NCBI GenBank assembly: GCA_016930675.1
Contig: JAFGGG010000036.1
Coordinates: forward strand, 124,001 to 188,000
Direction: 5' to 3'
Source: Spirochaetales bacterium
GTDB lineage: Bacteria; Spirochaetota; Spirochaetia; SZUA-6; RPPD01
Length of the DNA stretch: 64,000 bases
Numbering within the stretch: position 1 is the first letter of the stretch; each line of letters starts with the position of its first letter. The notes beneath the pieces were generated by a model, which saw only the letters and a program-made list of their open reading frames with translations, did no database searches and was not told the origin of the DNA. Both the position numbers and the translations under genes were made by a program. Positions 47,160 through 56,749 of the stretch are shown piece after piece.

Positions 47160-48440
47160 ATGGATAAGAAAAACCTGATTTTTTGTTTATTATTCTGTTT
47201 AGAAGCACTTTTTCTTTTTGGGAACACTCTTGAATCTCAAAACCAGAATATATTGCTTTTCCCGGAAAATTATGAGATCAGACAGCAGTTGAAGGATGAG
47301 CTTTTAGAGCCGTTATTGGACATACGGAGCAGAGCTCAATACTTTCCGCTTTGGGGAACGCAGTATCGGGTCAAATATGAAAAACTTGTGACAAATAATG
47401 ATGTGTTCTATTCATTTATTAATGAAACTAAACAGGGATTTCCCAGAGATTCTCGCGGATCCTTTACCATAAAACGCGATCGTGCGAATGGCATGTTCAG
47501 GTGGATGAAGATTGCAATCCGGCAGGAACCGTACTGTTACCTTAAAATTACTCCGGATGAACGGCGCTGTGTTTTAGATCTCTATCTGTTCAATATTTTG
47601 CTGTATCGCAAGATTGTAATCCCCATGGATTTTTTAACCCTTGTTTTTGAGCCGTTTTCCAAGATTGCAAGGCTTACGGAAAATGTAATTGATTGGCAGC
47701 TGGTACTGAATAGGGGAAACGCCGATGCGTATTATGATATACAAAATACAGTACATGAAATAAGAAAGCTGTACAAGACGATCAGGGAAGTGGACGACGG
47801 CGCTCAAAACTCCAGCGGCAGGTTTGTTTTTATAGAGTCAGGTGCGGTTCAAGGAGCGTTAAAAGGATTTAACTGCTCCGGATTTGCAAAATGGATTGTG
47901 GACGGATTCTATGTCCCCTTAACGCATAGTTGGATTGATATAGAGAATTTAAAACTGAAGCACATGGATCTAAGGGGAAACAGATGGAATAAAGAATACG
48001 ATAAGTATCGGGATCTTTATTTTGGTCTGGATTGGACGCGGAATCTGGCTGTTGCTTTGGAACAAGCACGTTCCGGCGAATCCCTCTCATATGAGGATGC
48101 GGATGTAAGGTATATAAAATATTTCAAATACAGGGAAGACAGCGGATATCCGGTAAAGGATCTAAAATTGCTGTTGTATATTCTCGCGACCAGAGAGCCG
48201 GGGCATTTTTACCTCGCCTCGGTTAATAATCTATATCCAAAAAATCCTCTTTTCCGGCAGCATTTTCATGTAGCTGCGTTGTTCCCTTTTTTCGATACAT
48301 CCGGAAATTTTCAGATAGTCGTCCTTGATCAGCACGCGGAGCAGAGTATCGATTCATTCATTGACAAATACTCGTCTGATTTCATTCACTTGGTGCGCAT
48401 CAAAGCCTTTGGAGAATTTTCTCTTTCCGCAGTTGAATAA
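47160..48440 (+). CDS. Secreted putative thiol hydrolase (papain/NlpC-P60-like)
   Basis: About 426 residues; the ATG at 47160 is used, although a TTG at 47154 is better spaced to AAAGGGG. A signal peptide (KNLIFCLLFCLEALFLFGN) is followed by a helical part. The likely active site is Cys239 in FNCSGFAKWIVDG and His368 or His370 in FRQHFHVAALFPFFD, the Cys-His order and spacing of NlpC/P60-type enzymes. The family was not recognised with certainty; a cell-wall hydrolase or amidase is one guess. Confidence 0.65.
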   Translation: MDKKNLIFCLLFCLEALFLFGNTLESQNQNILLFPENYEIRQQLKDELLEPLLDIRSRAQYFPLWGTQYRVKYEKLVTNNDVFYSFINETKQGFPRDSRGSFTIKRDRANGMFRWMKIAIRQEPYCYLKITPDERRCVLDLYLFNILLYRKIVIPMDFLTLVFEPFSKIARLTENVIDWQLVLNRGNADAYYDIQNTVHEIRKLYKTIREVDDGAQNSSGRFVFIESGAVQGALKGFNCSGFAKWIVDGFYVPLTHSWIDIENLKLKHMDLRGNRWNKEYDKYRDLYFGLDWTRNLAVALEQARSGESLSYEDADVRYIKYFKYREDSGYPVKDLKLLLYILATREPGHFYLASVNNLYPKNPLFRQHFHVAALFPFFDTSGNFQIVVLDQHAEQSIDSFIDKYSSDFIHLVRIKAFGEFSLSAVE

Positions 48441-48461
48441 AATATAAAAGTATACTATCTT
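48433..48461 (+). promoter_or_regulatory. Possible promoter of the HAD phosphatase gene
   Basis: TTGAAT (48433-48438), 17-nt spacer, TATCTT (48456-48461), 12 nt before the ATG; would give a leader of only about 5 nt and there is no Shine-Dalgarno. Confidence 0.35.
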
Positions 48462-48473
48462 GTTAATCGCTCT

Positions 48474-49139
48474 ATGAAGATTAAAGCAGTGGCTTTTGAT
48501 ATAGACGGAACTCTCTACCCGGAATATAAGATGTTCATCACTTCATCTATTATTGCTCTCCGCTATCCGATTTTTATAAATAATTTTCGAGTTGTGAGAA
48601 AACAGATAAGAGCATATAACAAGGTAGATGATTTCTATAAGCTCCAAGCTGTGCTGCTGGCCAAACGCATGAGAATAACTGTGAGTAAGGCGGAACAGCT
48701 TATAGAGAACGTAATCTATTCAAAATGGCCTGCAGTGTTCAAGTATATAAAACCCTATAAAGGGGTAAAGGCCTTACTGTTGAGATTAAAACAGATGAAA
48801 ATAAAAATCGCCGTCCTGTCGGATTTGCCGGTTGAAGAAAAACTGCGCTATCTTAAATTGAATGGAATTTGGGATTGCGCTTTTTCATCTGAGGAGACGG
48901 GTTATTTAAAGCCGCATCCCGTACCGTTCCGTGAGTTATTAAAAAAATTGGGAACTAAACCGAATTCAACTCTCTATGTGGGAAATAATTACAAGTATGA
49001 TATAATCGGCGCTTCCAAACTGGGTATAAAAACCGCTCATTTAAGTCATAAACCGCATAAGCAGAGTATTGCCGACTTTACGTTTAAAGATTATAAGAAT
49101 TTGGAAAATTTTTTGCTTACCATGATACACCCAAGTTAA
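48474..49139 (+). CDS. HAD-family hydrolase
   Basis: 221 residues. Motif I AFDIDGTLYPEYK, motif II AVLSDLPVEEK, Lys in YLKPHPVPF, and the late acidic motif YVGNNYKYDIIGASKLGIKT. Class I cap by position. Likely phosphatase for a small phosphate ester; substrate unknown. Confidence 0.85.
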   Translation: MKIKAVAFDIDGTLYPEYKMFITSSIIALRYPIFINNFRVVRKQIRAYNKVDDFYKLQAVLLAKRMRITVSKAEQLIENVIYSKWPAVFKYIKPYKGVKALLLRLKQMKIKIAVLSDLPVEEKLRYLKLNGIWDCAFSSEETGYLKPHPVPFRELLKKLGTKPNSTLYVGNNYKYDIIGASKLGIKTAHLSHKPHKQSIADFTFKDYKNLENFLLTMIHPS

Positions 49140-49265
49140 TCCAAACGGCGATCAGCCTCCGAGAGTGTTACTAAGCGCGTTTTAAAAATGATTCTTTAGA
49201 ACTCTCTATTGAATTTATAAACAAATAATACTAAGCTTTTCCTTAACAATAAGAGGAGCATAAAA

Positions 49266-50564
49266 GTGAAGGATATTAAGACTTTTATAATCGACACAAA
49301 TATCTTCATTCATAAACATGACGCGATAAGCTCTTTCAGGGATAATGAGGTCGTGATTCCTCTTACGGTACTGGAAGAGCTTGACAGATTAAAATCGTAC
49401 AGTGATGAACGCGGGCGAAACGCGCGGGAAGCCATTCGCTATCTGGATGGAATTACCCAGCACGGTGATATTAATAAAGGCGTAAAAATGGATAACGGCT
49501 CCATCCTTCGTGTCGAGCTTTATTACGCAAAAGATGTGCCTGTTGATCTTAATCTTGAAAAAAATGACAATAAAATCCTGCTGACCGCGTATAAACTGCA
49601 AAAAGAAGGCAAGAGAGTGTTTTTTGTTTCCAAAGATATAAACGCGCGTATTAAAGCGACCGCTTTGGGCTTAAAGGCGGTGGACTACGAAAAACAAAAA
49701 GTGGATATAAACGCTCTGTATACCGGGGTGCGGGAAGCCGATATATCGGCCGAGAATATGAAGCTCCTGAAAGAAAAGGGACATCTGGAATGGCATGATG
49801 AATTTATTCCCAATGAGTTTGTTATTCTCAATCATAAGGACATAACCGATATAGAGATCGGTCAATATAACAGCGAAAAAAGAGAACTGCGTTATATCAA
49901 TAGCAAATCCAACTCGGTTTGCGGCATTAAACCCTTAAACCAAAGACAGCGCATGGCTTTCGAAATTCTCCTTGATGATTCAATTTCCCTGGCCACAATG
50001 GTGGGCAAAGCCGGAACCGGTAAAACACTCCTGGCGATTGCCGCGGGCTTAAGAAAAGTGGTTGAGGAGAAGAAATACACACGTGTGCTGGTAAGCAGAC
50101 CGGTCATACCGCTGGGCAAGGATATCGGTTATTTGCCCGGCGCGAAATCGGAAAAACTTTCGCATTGGATGCAGCCGCTTTTTGACAATTTGGAATATAT
50201 TCTCAATGTGTATAAAAACCAGTCAATAAAGAGTATGGACCAGCTGTTAAACAACAATTTGATCGAACTGGAGGCGCTTTCCCATATAAGAGGGCGTTCT
50301 TTACCGTCTCAGTTTATTATTATCGATGAAGCCCAGAATTTATCACCTCATGAAATCAAGACGATTGTATCGCGGGCGGGAGAAAACTCTAAGATGATTC
50401 TGACGGGCGATCCCTATCAGATTGACAGTCCCTATTTGGATACCAATTCAAACGGATTGACGTATCTTGTAGATGCCTTTAAAGGAAGAGAGTTGTTCGG
50501 GCATATTACTCTGCTTAAATCCGAGAGAAGCAATTTGGCTGAGTTGGCGGCAGAATTATTATAG
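49266..50564 (+). CDS. PIN-PhoH ATPase (YlaK/PhoH2-like)
   Basis: 432 residues with GTG start behind AAGAGGAG. An N-terminal PIN RNase domain (TFIIDTNIFIHKHDAI, VIPLTVLEELDRLK, LLTAYKLQ) is joined to a PhoH P-loop domain (GKAGTGKTLLAIAAGLRKVV, then LVSRPVIPLGKDIGYLPGAK, FIIIDEAQNLSP). Proteins of this kind are RNA helicase-nucleases. The role in this genome is unknown; the start of the phosphorelay genes is 13 nt after it. Confidence 0.92.
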   Translation: MKDIKTFIIDTNIFIHKHDAISSFRDNEVVIPLTVLEELDRLKSYSDERGRNAREAIRYLDGITQHGDINKGVKMDNGSILRVELYYAKDVPVDLNLEKNDNKILLTAYKLQKEGKRVFFVSKDINARIKATALGLKAVDYEKQKVDINALYTGVREADISAENMKLLKEKGHLEWHDEFIPNEFVILNHKDITDIEIGQYNSEKRELRYINSKSNSVCGIKPLNQRQRMAFEILLDDSISLATMVGKAGTGKTLLAIAAGLRKVVEEKKYTRVLVSRPVIPLGKDIGYLPGAKSEKLSHWMQPLFDNLEYILNVYKNQSIKSMDQLLNNNLIELEALSHIRGRSLPSQFIIIDEAQNLSPHEIKTIVSRAGENSKMILTGDPYQIDSPYLDTNSNGLTYLVDAFKGRELFGHITLLKSERSNLAELAAELL

Positions 50565-50577
50565 GAGAAATAATCCA

Positions 50578-50976
50578 ATGGCTGGCACCTTGTTGCATAA
50601 AATACTTTATGTGGAAGACGATCCTGATATTCAGGAAATTGCACGGTTGGCGCTGATCGATGTGGGAGGCTTTGACGTGCGTATCTGCAGTTTTGGCAGA
50701 GAAGCTCTTCAAATTGCACCTGTGTTCAGTCCGGATCTCATTATCCTGGATGTGATGATGCCCGATATGGACGGAATCAGTACGTTCAAGGCGCTTCGTG
50801 ATCTCGAAGCCACCAAACACACCTCGATCATCTTCCTTACCGCTAAAGTCCAGCCCGAGGAAGTAAAACAATATTATGCCATGGGCGCGCTCGAAGTTAT
50901 TTATAAACCTTTTGATCCGTTAACCCTGGCGGATTTTATTAAACAGATATGGAAAAAAGCATCCGATGAAAGATAG
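50578..50976 (+). CDS. Stand-alone response regulator (CheY-like REC)
   Basis: 132 residues from the ATG behind AGGAGAAA; a longer frame starting inside phoH is not used. Single REC domain: acidic pocket VEDDPD, phosphoacceptor Asp58 in LIILDVMMPDMDG, Thr in FLTAK and Lys in YKPFDP. No output domain. Overlaps the HPt gene by 11 nt, so the pair should pass phosphate between them. Confidence 0.92.
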   Translation: MAGTLLHKILYVEDDPDIQEIARLALIDVGGFDVRICSFGREALQIAPVFSPDLIILDVMMPDMDGISTFKALRDLEATKHTSIIFLTAKVQPEEVKQYYAMGALEVIYKPFDPLTLADFIKQIWKKASDER

Positions 50977-51322
50977 CAATCAGGCGATCACGAAAAAACT
51001 GCGCGCTTTAATGACTAAATTCGCCCGGAAGCTGCCTTCAAGGTTAAAGCAGATGGAGGATCATCTTAATATTCTCATCAATCGATCTTGGGATAAGGGT
51101 GTTGCCAAACAGCTGTATGCGGACTTACATAAGCTAAGCGGCACGGGGACAAGCTTTGGTTTCAAAAAGCTTTCCGAGAAGTCGCGCCAAATGGAGGAGT
51201 ATATGACAATACTATTAAAAAATGATCACAACCTCCAAAGCCGGCAGGTAAAAGAACTCTGCGGGTATTTTAAAGAATTACAGAGATCTGTGGATCATTT
51301 TCAAACCTCATGGGTGAAATAA
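50966..51322 (+). CDS. HPt phosphotransfer protein
   Basis: 118 residues, all helical. The phospho-His motif is LHKLSGTGTSFGF with His55. It is a separate HPt, not fused to a kinase. It shares a transcript with the REC before it and lies 91 nt before the double-REC gene. Confidence 0.85.
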   Translation: MKDSNQAITKKLRALMTKFARKLPSRLKQMEDHLNILINRSWDKGVAKQLYADLHKLSGTGTSFGFKKLSEKSRQMEEYMTILLKNDHNLQSRQVKELCGYFKELQRSVDHFQTSWVK

Positions 51323-51413
51323 GTAAAAGACAGCATAAAAACTTGCTAAATTTGCTTTTTAGTTAGTATTTTAATATATGTAATTAAATTCCGGTGATCT
51401 AACAAGGAATGGT

Positions 51414-52679
51414 ATGAAGCGTATCTTAGTAATCGATGAATCTCCTCTCTTAAGACAGTATCTCAAGGAGAAATGTGAAGGATTCGGATTTCAGGTAATT
51501 TTGGCAATTAGCGGTTTGGACGGTCTGTCAAAGATATACAGCGCCTTGCCCGATGTTATCATTATGGATTTTAATCTATCACGTATGACGGGCTCTGAAA
51601 TTCTTTTACAAAAGGCTCAGAGTCCGAATGTCAAAGATATCCCGGTAATTGTGATTGCCCAACCTCATATCATTCATCAGATATCGAAGACTAAAAAAAT
51701 AAATATCACAAAACTCATTCCCAAACCCATAAAAATTGATGCTTTGGTGGATGCATTAGCCGGCATTTTGAATGTTCCGCTGGATGTGGATTTAAGCCCC
51801 TGTATCATAGATGTACATCTTAACGAGAATGTTCTTTTTATTGAAATCGCCAAAGGACTAAATAAAGATAAAATAGATATTCTTAAGTACAGAATACTTG
51901 AACTTATTCAAATATATAAAGTGGACAAACCCAAAGTGCTGGTTATTATGTCCGATCTTAATATTACGGAAGCGGATAATCAGAAACTCGCGCTTCTCTT
52001 TAACAGTATCTTGGATACTATCGGATTTCGACAAGATTCCATGAAAATCCTTACAAAGTCCCCGCTTGTCACTGCTTTTTTAAGAACGGAGAGCAGTTTT
52101 AGGGATATCGAGGTCGCAGAAAGACTGGAACAAATAATGGACAATATTTTCAATCTAAAAGTATCCCAATTTGTTCCTGACGGTAAGACTGTGCTTAAGC
52201 AGGATCTTATCAAGGGAGGCGGTACCGGACAGACTAAAGCATCCGAACTTGAATTGAAATTCGATAGAGAACAGGATAAAGTACCTTCCTTTGCTGCCCC
52301 CCACATTAGGAAAAAACTGAAAATTGCGGTTGTGGATGATGATGAATTTATCCAGGATTTTATAGAATCGGCTTTCGCCGAAACAGGCTGGTCCGTAAAA
52401 AAATATAATAACGGAAAAGAATTTATTCAAGCCCTGGCCACTCATCAGTTTGATCTGGTGTTCTTGGATATTATCATGCCTGAGCTGGACGGTTTTGAAG
52501 TGTTGGACTATCTAAAAAAAGAACGCATAGAGGTACCGGTAATTGTGCTTTCGGCCGTATCGCAGCGGAACACAATTCTCAAAGCAATAAGTTTCGGAGT
52601 AAACAGTTATTTGATAAAACCGTTGGATGTGGGTTTGATTCTTAAAAAAACCCAGAGTATATTTAAAAGAAATTTTTAA
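51414..52679 (+). CDS. Double-REC protein (REC - unknown middle - REC)
   Basis: 421 residues. REC1 (1-118) has Asp52 in VIIMDFNLSRMTG. A middle part of about 180 residues with no recognised output (VDLSPCIIDVHLNENVLFIE, LVIMSDLNITEADN) resembles a STAS-like alpha/beta fold. REC2 (about 302-420) has Asp near 352 in VFLDIIMPELDGFE and Lys in YLIKPLD. No DNA-binding domain or kinase. The SD is AAGGAATGG. Confidence 0.85.
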   Translation: MKRILVIDESPLLRQYLKEKCEGFGFQVILAISGLDGLSKIYSALPDVIIMDFNLSRMTGSEILLQKAQSPNVKDIPVIVIAQPHIIHQISKTKKINITKLIPKPIKIDALVDALAGILNVPLDVDLSPCIIDVHLNENVLFIEIAKGLNKDKIDILKYRILELIQIYKVDKPKVLVIMSDLNITEADNQKLALLFNSILDTIGFRQDSMKILTKSPLVTAFLRTESSFRDIEVAERLEQIMDNIFNLKVSQFVPDGKTVLKQDLIKGGGTGQTKASELELKFDREQDKVPSFAAPHIRKKLKIAVVDDDEFIQDFIESAFAETGWSVKKYNNGKEFIQALATHQFDLVFLDIIMPELDGFEVLDYLKKERIEVPVIVLSAVSQRNTILKAISFGVNSYLIKPLDVGLILKKTQSIFKRNF

Positions 52680-52718
52680 TGGTTTATGAATTGACAGATA
52701 ATAAAAAATTGATTTTTC

Positions 52719-52747
52719 TTGACTTCTTGCTGCGACATTATTATATT
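52719..52747 (+). promoter_or_regulatory. Promoter of the EF-G gene
   Basis: TTGACT (52719-52724), 17-nt spacer, TATATT (52742-52747), about 65 nt before the start codon. Confidence 0.65.
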
Positions 52748-52814
52748 TACTCTTCTATAATTTTTAATCATTTAGCCAAAACAAATAAAGGAAATCATAT
52801 AACAGGAAGCTACG

Positions 52815-54890
52815 ATGAGTATGAGTAATCCAAACATGCGTAATATAGGTATAAGCGCGCACATTGATTCGGGAAAAACCACTTTAACCGAGCGTATCCT
52901 CTACTATTGCAAAAAAATACACGCTATGCATGAAGTGCGCGGTAAAGACGGCGTGGGCGCGACCATGGACTCCATGGATTTGGAGCGTGAGCGGGGGATT
53001 ACTATCGCTTCCGCGGCAACAAACGTGGAATGGAAGAATCACTCTATAAACATTATCGATACGCCGGGACACGTTGATTTTACGATTGAAGTTGAAAGAG
53101 CCCTTAGAGTACTCGATGGCGCTATCTTGGTACTGTGCGCCGTAGGCGGTGTACAATCGCAGTCAATAACCGTAGACCGACAGCTTAAGCGTTATAATGT
53201 GCCCCGTATCGCTTTTATTAATAAGTGCGACAGAGTGGGAGCCGATCCCGAAAGAGTAAAAAAACAACTCTGTGAAAAATTAGGCCACAACGCTGTACTC
53301 ATGCAGCTTCCCATAGGACTTGAGGACAAGCTTAAGGGAGTGATCGACCTGGTTGAAATGAAAGCTCTTTATTTTGACGGTGCCGATGCTGATACCGTAA
53401 GCTGCCAAGAGATCCCCGAAGAGTTAAAGCATGAAGTCCATAAACGGCATGAAGAACTAATAGATGCCGCATCATTATTTTCCGACGAACTGGCTGAAAG
53501 TTATTTGGAAGGCAATGTGACATCCGAACAGATTATTAAAGCGGTTCGGTCCGGGACTCTGCAATGTAAACTCACGCCGGTATTTTTAGGTTCAGCCTAT
53601 AAAAACGTGGGCGTGCAGCCCCTTATTGACGCGGTAATCAACTTTTTGCCTTCTCCTTACGATATAGAAAACACAGCCTTAGATTTGGACAAACAAGAAG
53701 CAGCGGTTACGCTTAAGGCGGAGAGTTCGCTTCCCCCCGTAGCATTGGCCTTTAAATTAGAGGACGGACAGTACGGACAGCTTACTTATATCCGCATCTA
53801 TCAGGGAGAAATAAAAAAGGGGCTGGAACTCTATAATTCCAGAGCCCAAAAAAAGTTTCGGGTTGGAAGATTGGTGAGAATGCATGCTGATAATATGGAG
53901 GACATTGAGCACGCTCCCAGCGGTGATATTGTAGCGCTGTTCGGTATCGACTGTGCCTCCGGAGATACTTTTACGGACAGTTCATTAAATTATGCTTTTG
54001 TCTCCATGTTTGTTCCGGAACCGGTTATTTCTTTAGCCGTAAAGCCTGTGGATAAAAAATCGGAAGATAACATGGCCAAAGCCATAAACCGTTTTATAAA
54101 AGAAGATCCAACTTTCAGAAGTTTTGTGGATCCCGAATCAAACCAGACAATAATCAAGGGTATGGGGGAATTACATCTGGATGTGTATCTGGAGCGTATG
54201 AAAAGAGAGTATAAGGTTGAACTGGAAACAGGTATGCCTCAGGTCGCTTACCGGGAAACAGTAAGCAGACATGTTGAGTTTAACTATACTCATAAAAAGC
54301 AGACGGGTGGCGCGGGGCAGTTTGCCCGGATAGCCGGTATTATTGAGCCCTATGCTGATGGCGATTATCTTTTTGTTGATCAGATAAAAGGCGGTGTTAT
54401 CCCTAATGAGTATATCCCTTCATGTGATAAGGGCTTTAAAAAAGCCATGGAAAAGGGGACTCTTTTGGGATTTCCTGTTGTAGGAGTAAAGGTAACAGTA
54501 AATGACGGCAGCTACCATGCTGTTGACTCCTCTGATATGGCTTTTCAAACTGCGGCTATCATGGCCTTAAGGGAAGTATACAATAAAGCCCAGCCTCAGA
54601 TCCTGGAACCTATTATGAAAGTTGTAGTTGAAAGCCCCAATGAGTATCAAGGAAATGTCTATGCCAGTATTAATCAACGCCGTGGTATTATCGTAAGCAC
54701 GAATGAAGATGCTCAATTTTCCGAAATAGAAGCAGAAGTGCCCTTAAGCGAAATGTTCGGTTATTCAACGGTATTGCGTTCTATCTCGCAGGGGAAGGCC
54801 GAATTTACTATGGAATTCTTGCGTTATGGGAAGGTACCTCAGAGTATTTCGGAGAATCTGATAAAAGAGTACCAGGACAAAAAAAAGTAA
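52815..54890 (+). CDS. fusA: Elongation factor G, spirochaete/planctomycete/delta type
   Basis: 691 residues, five-domain translocase. G1 [16 protein letters not shown]2 [14 protein letters not shown]3 [12 protein letters not shown]4 [10 protein letters not shown]; domain IV has the mRNA-contact loop region [17 protein letters not shown]. The insertion [13 protein letters not shown] is that of spd-type/mitochondrial EF-G1. It stands alone, far from the rpsL-rpsG-tuf genes. Start ATG at 52815; an ATG at 52821 gives two fewer residues. The second paralog, if any, is not in the window. Confidence 0.95.
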   Translation: MSMSNPNMRNIGISAHIDSGKTTLTERILYYCKKIHAMHEVRGKDGVGATMDSMDLERERGITIASAATNVEWKNHSINIIDTPGHVDFTIEVERALRVLDGAILVLCAVGGVQSQSITVDRQLKRYNVPRIAFINKCDRVGADPERVKKQLCEKLGHNAVLMQLPIGLEDKLKGVIDLVEMKALYFDGADADTVSCQEIPEELKHEVHKRHEELIDAASLFSDELAESYLEGNVTSEQIIKAVRSGTLQCKLTPVFLGSAYKNVGVQPLIDAVINFLPSPYDIENTALDLDKQEAAVTLKAESSLPPVALAFKLEDGQYGQLTYIRIYQGEIKKGLELYNSRAQKKFRVGRLVRMHADNMEDIEHAPSGDIVALFGIDCASGDTFTDSSLNYAFVSMFVPEPVISLAVKPVDKKSEDNMAKAINRFIKEDPTFRSFVDPESNQTIIKGMGELHLDVYLERMKREYKVELETGMPQVAYRETVSRHVEFNYTHKKQTGGAGQFARIAGIIEPYADGDYLFVDQIKGGVIPNEYIPSCDKGFKKAMEKGTLLGFPVVGVKVTVNDGSYHAVDSSDMAFQTAAIMALREVYNKAQPQILEPIMKVVVESPNEYQGNVYASINQRRGIIVSTNEDAQFSEIEAEVPLSEMFGYSTVLRSISQGKAEFTMEFLRYGKVPQSISENLIKEYQDKKK

Positions 54891-54919
54891 AAGTACATAT
54901 AAAAGGAGTGGTAAATTAA

Positions 54920-55624
54920 ATGGTAAAAGCAGAATTAATCAAAAACAGTCCTTTGCGTATTTTAGAGAAATCAACTCACGGTGGAGTAGGCAAGGGTAAT
55001 ATTGGAATTATCGCCGCCCGTAAAGGAGTAGGCAAGACCGCCTGTTTAGTCCATATTGCCACAGATCAACTTTTTCAGGGAAAACACGTCATACATGTAT
55101 CGTTTTCAAGTAATACGTCGCATATTATTACTTGGTATGAAGATATTTTTCAAGAGATAGCAAGGAGGCGTGATCTTTCGGATGCCATGCAGGTGCATGA
55201 TGAGATAATCAAGAACCGGGTGATTATGAATTTTAATCAGGAAGGAATTTCGATCAGGCAAATAATTAAGAGCCTGGAAGCAATGATACACCAGGGTGCT
55301 TTTGCCGCGGACTGCATTATCTTTGACGGTTATTCATTTTCAAAAGGAAATCCGCAGGATTTTAAAGACTTAAAGGAGTTTGCCGAGGGGTCGAAACTGG
55401 AGCTGTGGTTCAGTGCTTCTTTAAGTGATGATGAAACCGATTTTGACGCGGATGGTGTTCCGGGTGTTATTTCATTGTTTATGGAACAAATCGCCATTTT
55501 GATTTTATTAAATTCACATGAAGGAAATATCAAGCTTGAGCTTAAAAAGGATCATGACCTTACTCCGATCCAAAATATGCATTTGACTCTAGACCCAAAA
55601 ATACTACTCATTTCAAGAGGATGA
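54920..55624 (+). CDS. RecA/KaiC-like P-loop ATPase
   Basis: 234 residues. Walker A AARKGVGKTA (32-41), then HVIHVSFSSNTSHIITWYED where RecA-like ATPases have their second strand, and Walker B CIIFDGYSF near 135. No DNA-binding or helicase domain is fused. Function unknown; possibly a cytosolic regulator. Stop overlaps the VanZ gene (ATGA). Confidence 0.7.
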   Translation: MVKAELIKNSPLRILEKSTHGGVGKGNIGIIAARKGVGKTACLVHIATDQLFQGKHVIHVSFSSNTSHIITWYEDIFQEIARRRDLSDAMQVHDEIIKNRVIMNFNQEGISIRQIIKSLEAMIHQGAFAADCIIFDGYSFSKGNPQDFKDLKEFAEGSKLELWFSASLSDDETDFDADGVPGVISLFMEQIAILILLNSHEGNIKLELKKDHDLTPIQNMHLTLDPKILLISRG

Positions 55625-55992
55625 TTAAAAAAAATCTAGCTCGCGCCATAAATATCCTGTTTCCACTGACTGCCATAACCATTTTACTGCTGTCTTTATT
55701 ACCAACAATTAAAGTTTCATCCATAGAAACGCCTTTTCTGGATAAATTTTTACATATTATTGCATACTGTATATTGGGTATTTTGGGCTTTTTGTTTTTT
55801 TATGTTAAAAAACCGCATAAAGGGTGGGGAGTTGTTTTTTCCGTTCTTACCTGTACAGGCTGGGGAATTATTATTGAACTGCTGCAGAGTTATACCGGAA
55901 GAACACCCGAACTGTTGGACGGTGTTGTTAATTTTATCGGTTGCCAGATCGGAGCTTGTTTTGCTATGATAATCCAAAAAAAGGGTGATTAA
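55621..55992 (+). CDS. VanZ-family membrane protein
   Basis: 123 residues, four membrane helices. The VanZ signature is DKFLHIIAYCILGILGFLFF and IIIELLQSYTGRTPELLDGV, VNFIGCQIG. VanZ proteins affect teicoplanin resistance or lipid handling in the membrane; the role here is unknown. Coupled with the ATPase by ATGA and overlapping the next gene by 8 nt. Confidence 0.85.
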   Translation: MIKKNLARAINILFPLTAITILLLSLLPTIKVSSIETPFLDKFLHIIAYCILGILGFLFFYVKKPHKGWGVVFSVLTCTGWGIIIELLQSYTGRTPELLDGVVNFIGCQIGACFAMIIQKKGD

Positions 55993-56245
55993 TGTGTTGA
56001 TACCGAGAAAACAGGCAGTTAACCAAGGGAGAGCCATGGTGCGAGTGCGCTCACTTAAAACGGGTACGGCGGCCACAATCGGTGTTTGTCCTGCCTGCTG
56101 GAATTTAAAAGAGAGAAGAAGAGTATTGTTGGAAAAACTAAAAAGCATGGGATACACGGTTCAGCATAAAACGGATCTGTCTGACGGGGCATATAGGAGC
56201 GGGGAAACACATGATCCGCGCTGCCCTTTTTCGCATTTGATTTAA
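55985..56245 (+). CDS. Small Cys-containing protein, unknown
   Basis: 86 residues from a GTG at 55985 (other starts are possible at 55994 or later). A CPACW motif and a later DPRCPF give three Cys. Charged helix RRRVLLEKLKSMGYTVQ. It overlaps vanZ by 8 nt. No family recognised; coding status is moderate since the coding frame has no strong ribosome-binding site. Confidence 0.45.
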   Translation: MINVLIPRKQAVNQGRAMVRVRSLKTGTAATIGVCPACWNLKERRRVLLEKLKSMGYTVQHKTDLSDGAYRSGETHDPRCPFSHLI

Positions 56246-56256
56246 AAAAATCATAA

Positions 56257-56276
56257 CATCTGTGTACTTTGTGAGA
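56257..56276 (+). repeat. Solo right end of the dispersed repeat, copy D
   Basis: CATCTGTGTACTTTGTGAGA matches the right end of the 110-130 bp repeat with no hairpin part. Confidence 0.55.
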
Positions 56277-56316
56277 TTTTTTAATAATTCAATTACATTT
56301 TTTTGTGAAAGATAAG

Positions 56317-56547
56317 TTAATCCGGTAAATCTGTGTCGGCTTTTTTCTTTTTCTTGGTACGGCTTTCCCAATTAAAGAAAGCAGCGGAAATCACAACAAA
56401 CAGACCTATGGCGATTATTATCTTATCGAAAAGGAGGTCTCCCTGAGTTTGTTGCAGTGATCCACTCGTCTGATCTATAGCCAGAACACTGAAAAGCGGA
56501 AACAAAAAAACGAATAGAAAAATGTATATCTTAGTAATATATTTCAC
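56317..56547 (-). CDS. Small exported or membrane protein
   Basis: 76 residues, GTG start 6 nt after a perfect AGGAG. A hydrophobic signal (IYIFLFVFLFPLFSVLA), a short loop, a second hydrophobic stretch (IIIAIGLFVVISAAFF) and a Lys-rich tail (KKKKK). Two membrane helices or a cleaved signal plus one helix. Function unknown. It lies between two solo repeat ends (D and E). Confidence 0.7.
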   Translation of the reverse strand: MKYITKIYIFLFVFLFPLFSVLAIDQTSGSLQQTQGDLLFDKIIIAIGLFVVISAAFFNWESRTKKKKKADTDLPD

Positions 56548-56580
56548 ATCATTCTCCTAATAATCCTCAATATTCTCTCT

Positions 56581-56612
56581 ATCTCTCCGGGCGCCCTGTG
56601 TGCTCCGTGAGA
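56581..56612 (+). repeat. Solo right end of the dispersed repeat, copy E
   Basis: The stretch reads CTCTCCGG then CCTGTGTGCTCCGTGAGA, the right end of copies A and B without the hairpin part. Confidence 0.5.
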
Positions 56613-56694
56613 ATTACGCATAGTATATATAACACAACAATAAGGAAAAAATATGGCGAAATATGACAACTTTGTGAAATTACCTGCTGCTCGC

Positions 56695-56723
56695 TTGGAG
56701 AAATATCTGCTCTATGATATAGT
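56695..56723 (+). promoter_or_regulatory. Promoter of the two-component operon
   Basis: TTGGAG (56695-56700), 17-nt spacer, TATAGT (56718-56723), about 27 nt before the start. Confidence 0.5.
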
Positions 56724-56749
56724 AATCCAAAATCAAGGAGAGAGTGGTA

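Noticed and set aside
55985-56245. Longer start in the vanZ gene for the small Cys protein
   Set aside because: No start codon with a ribosome-binding site is seen further upstream and overlap would grow; the gene itself is kept with low confidence.
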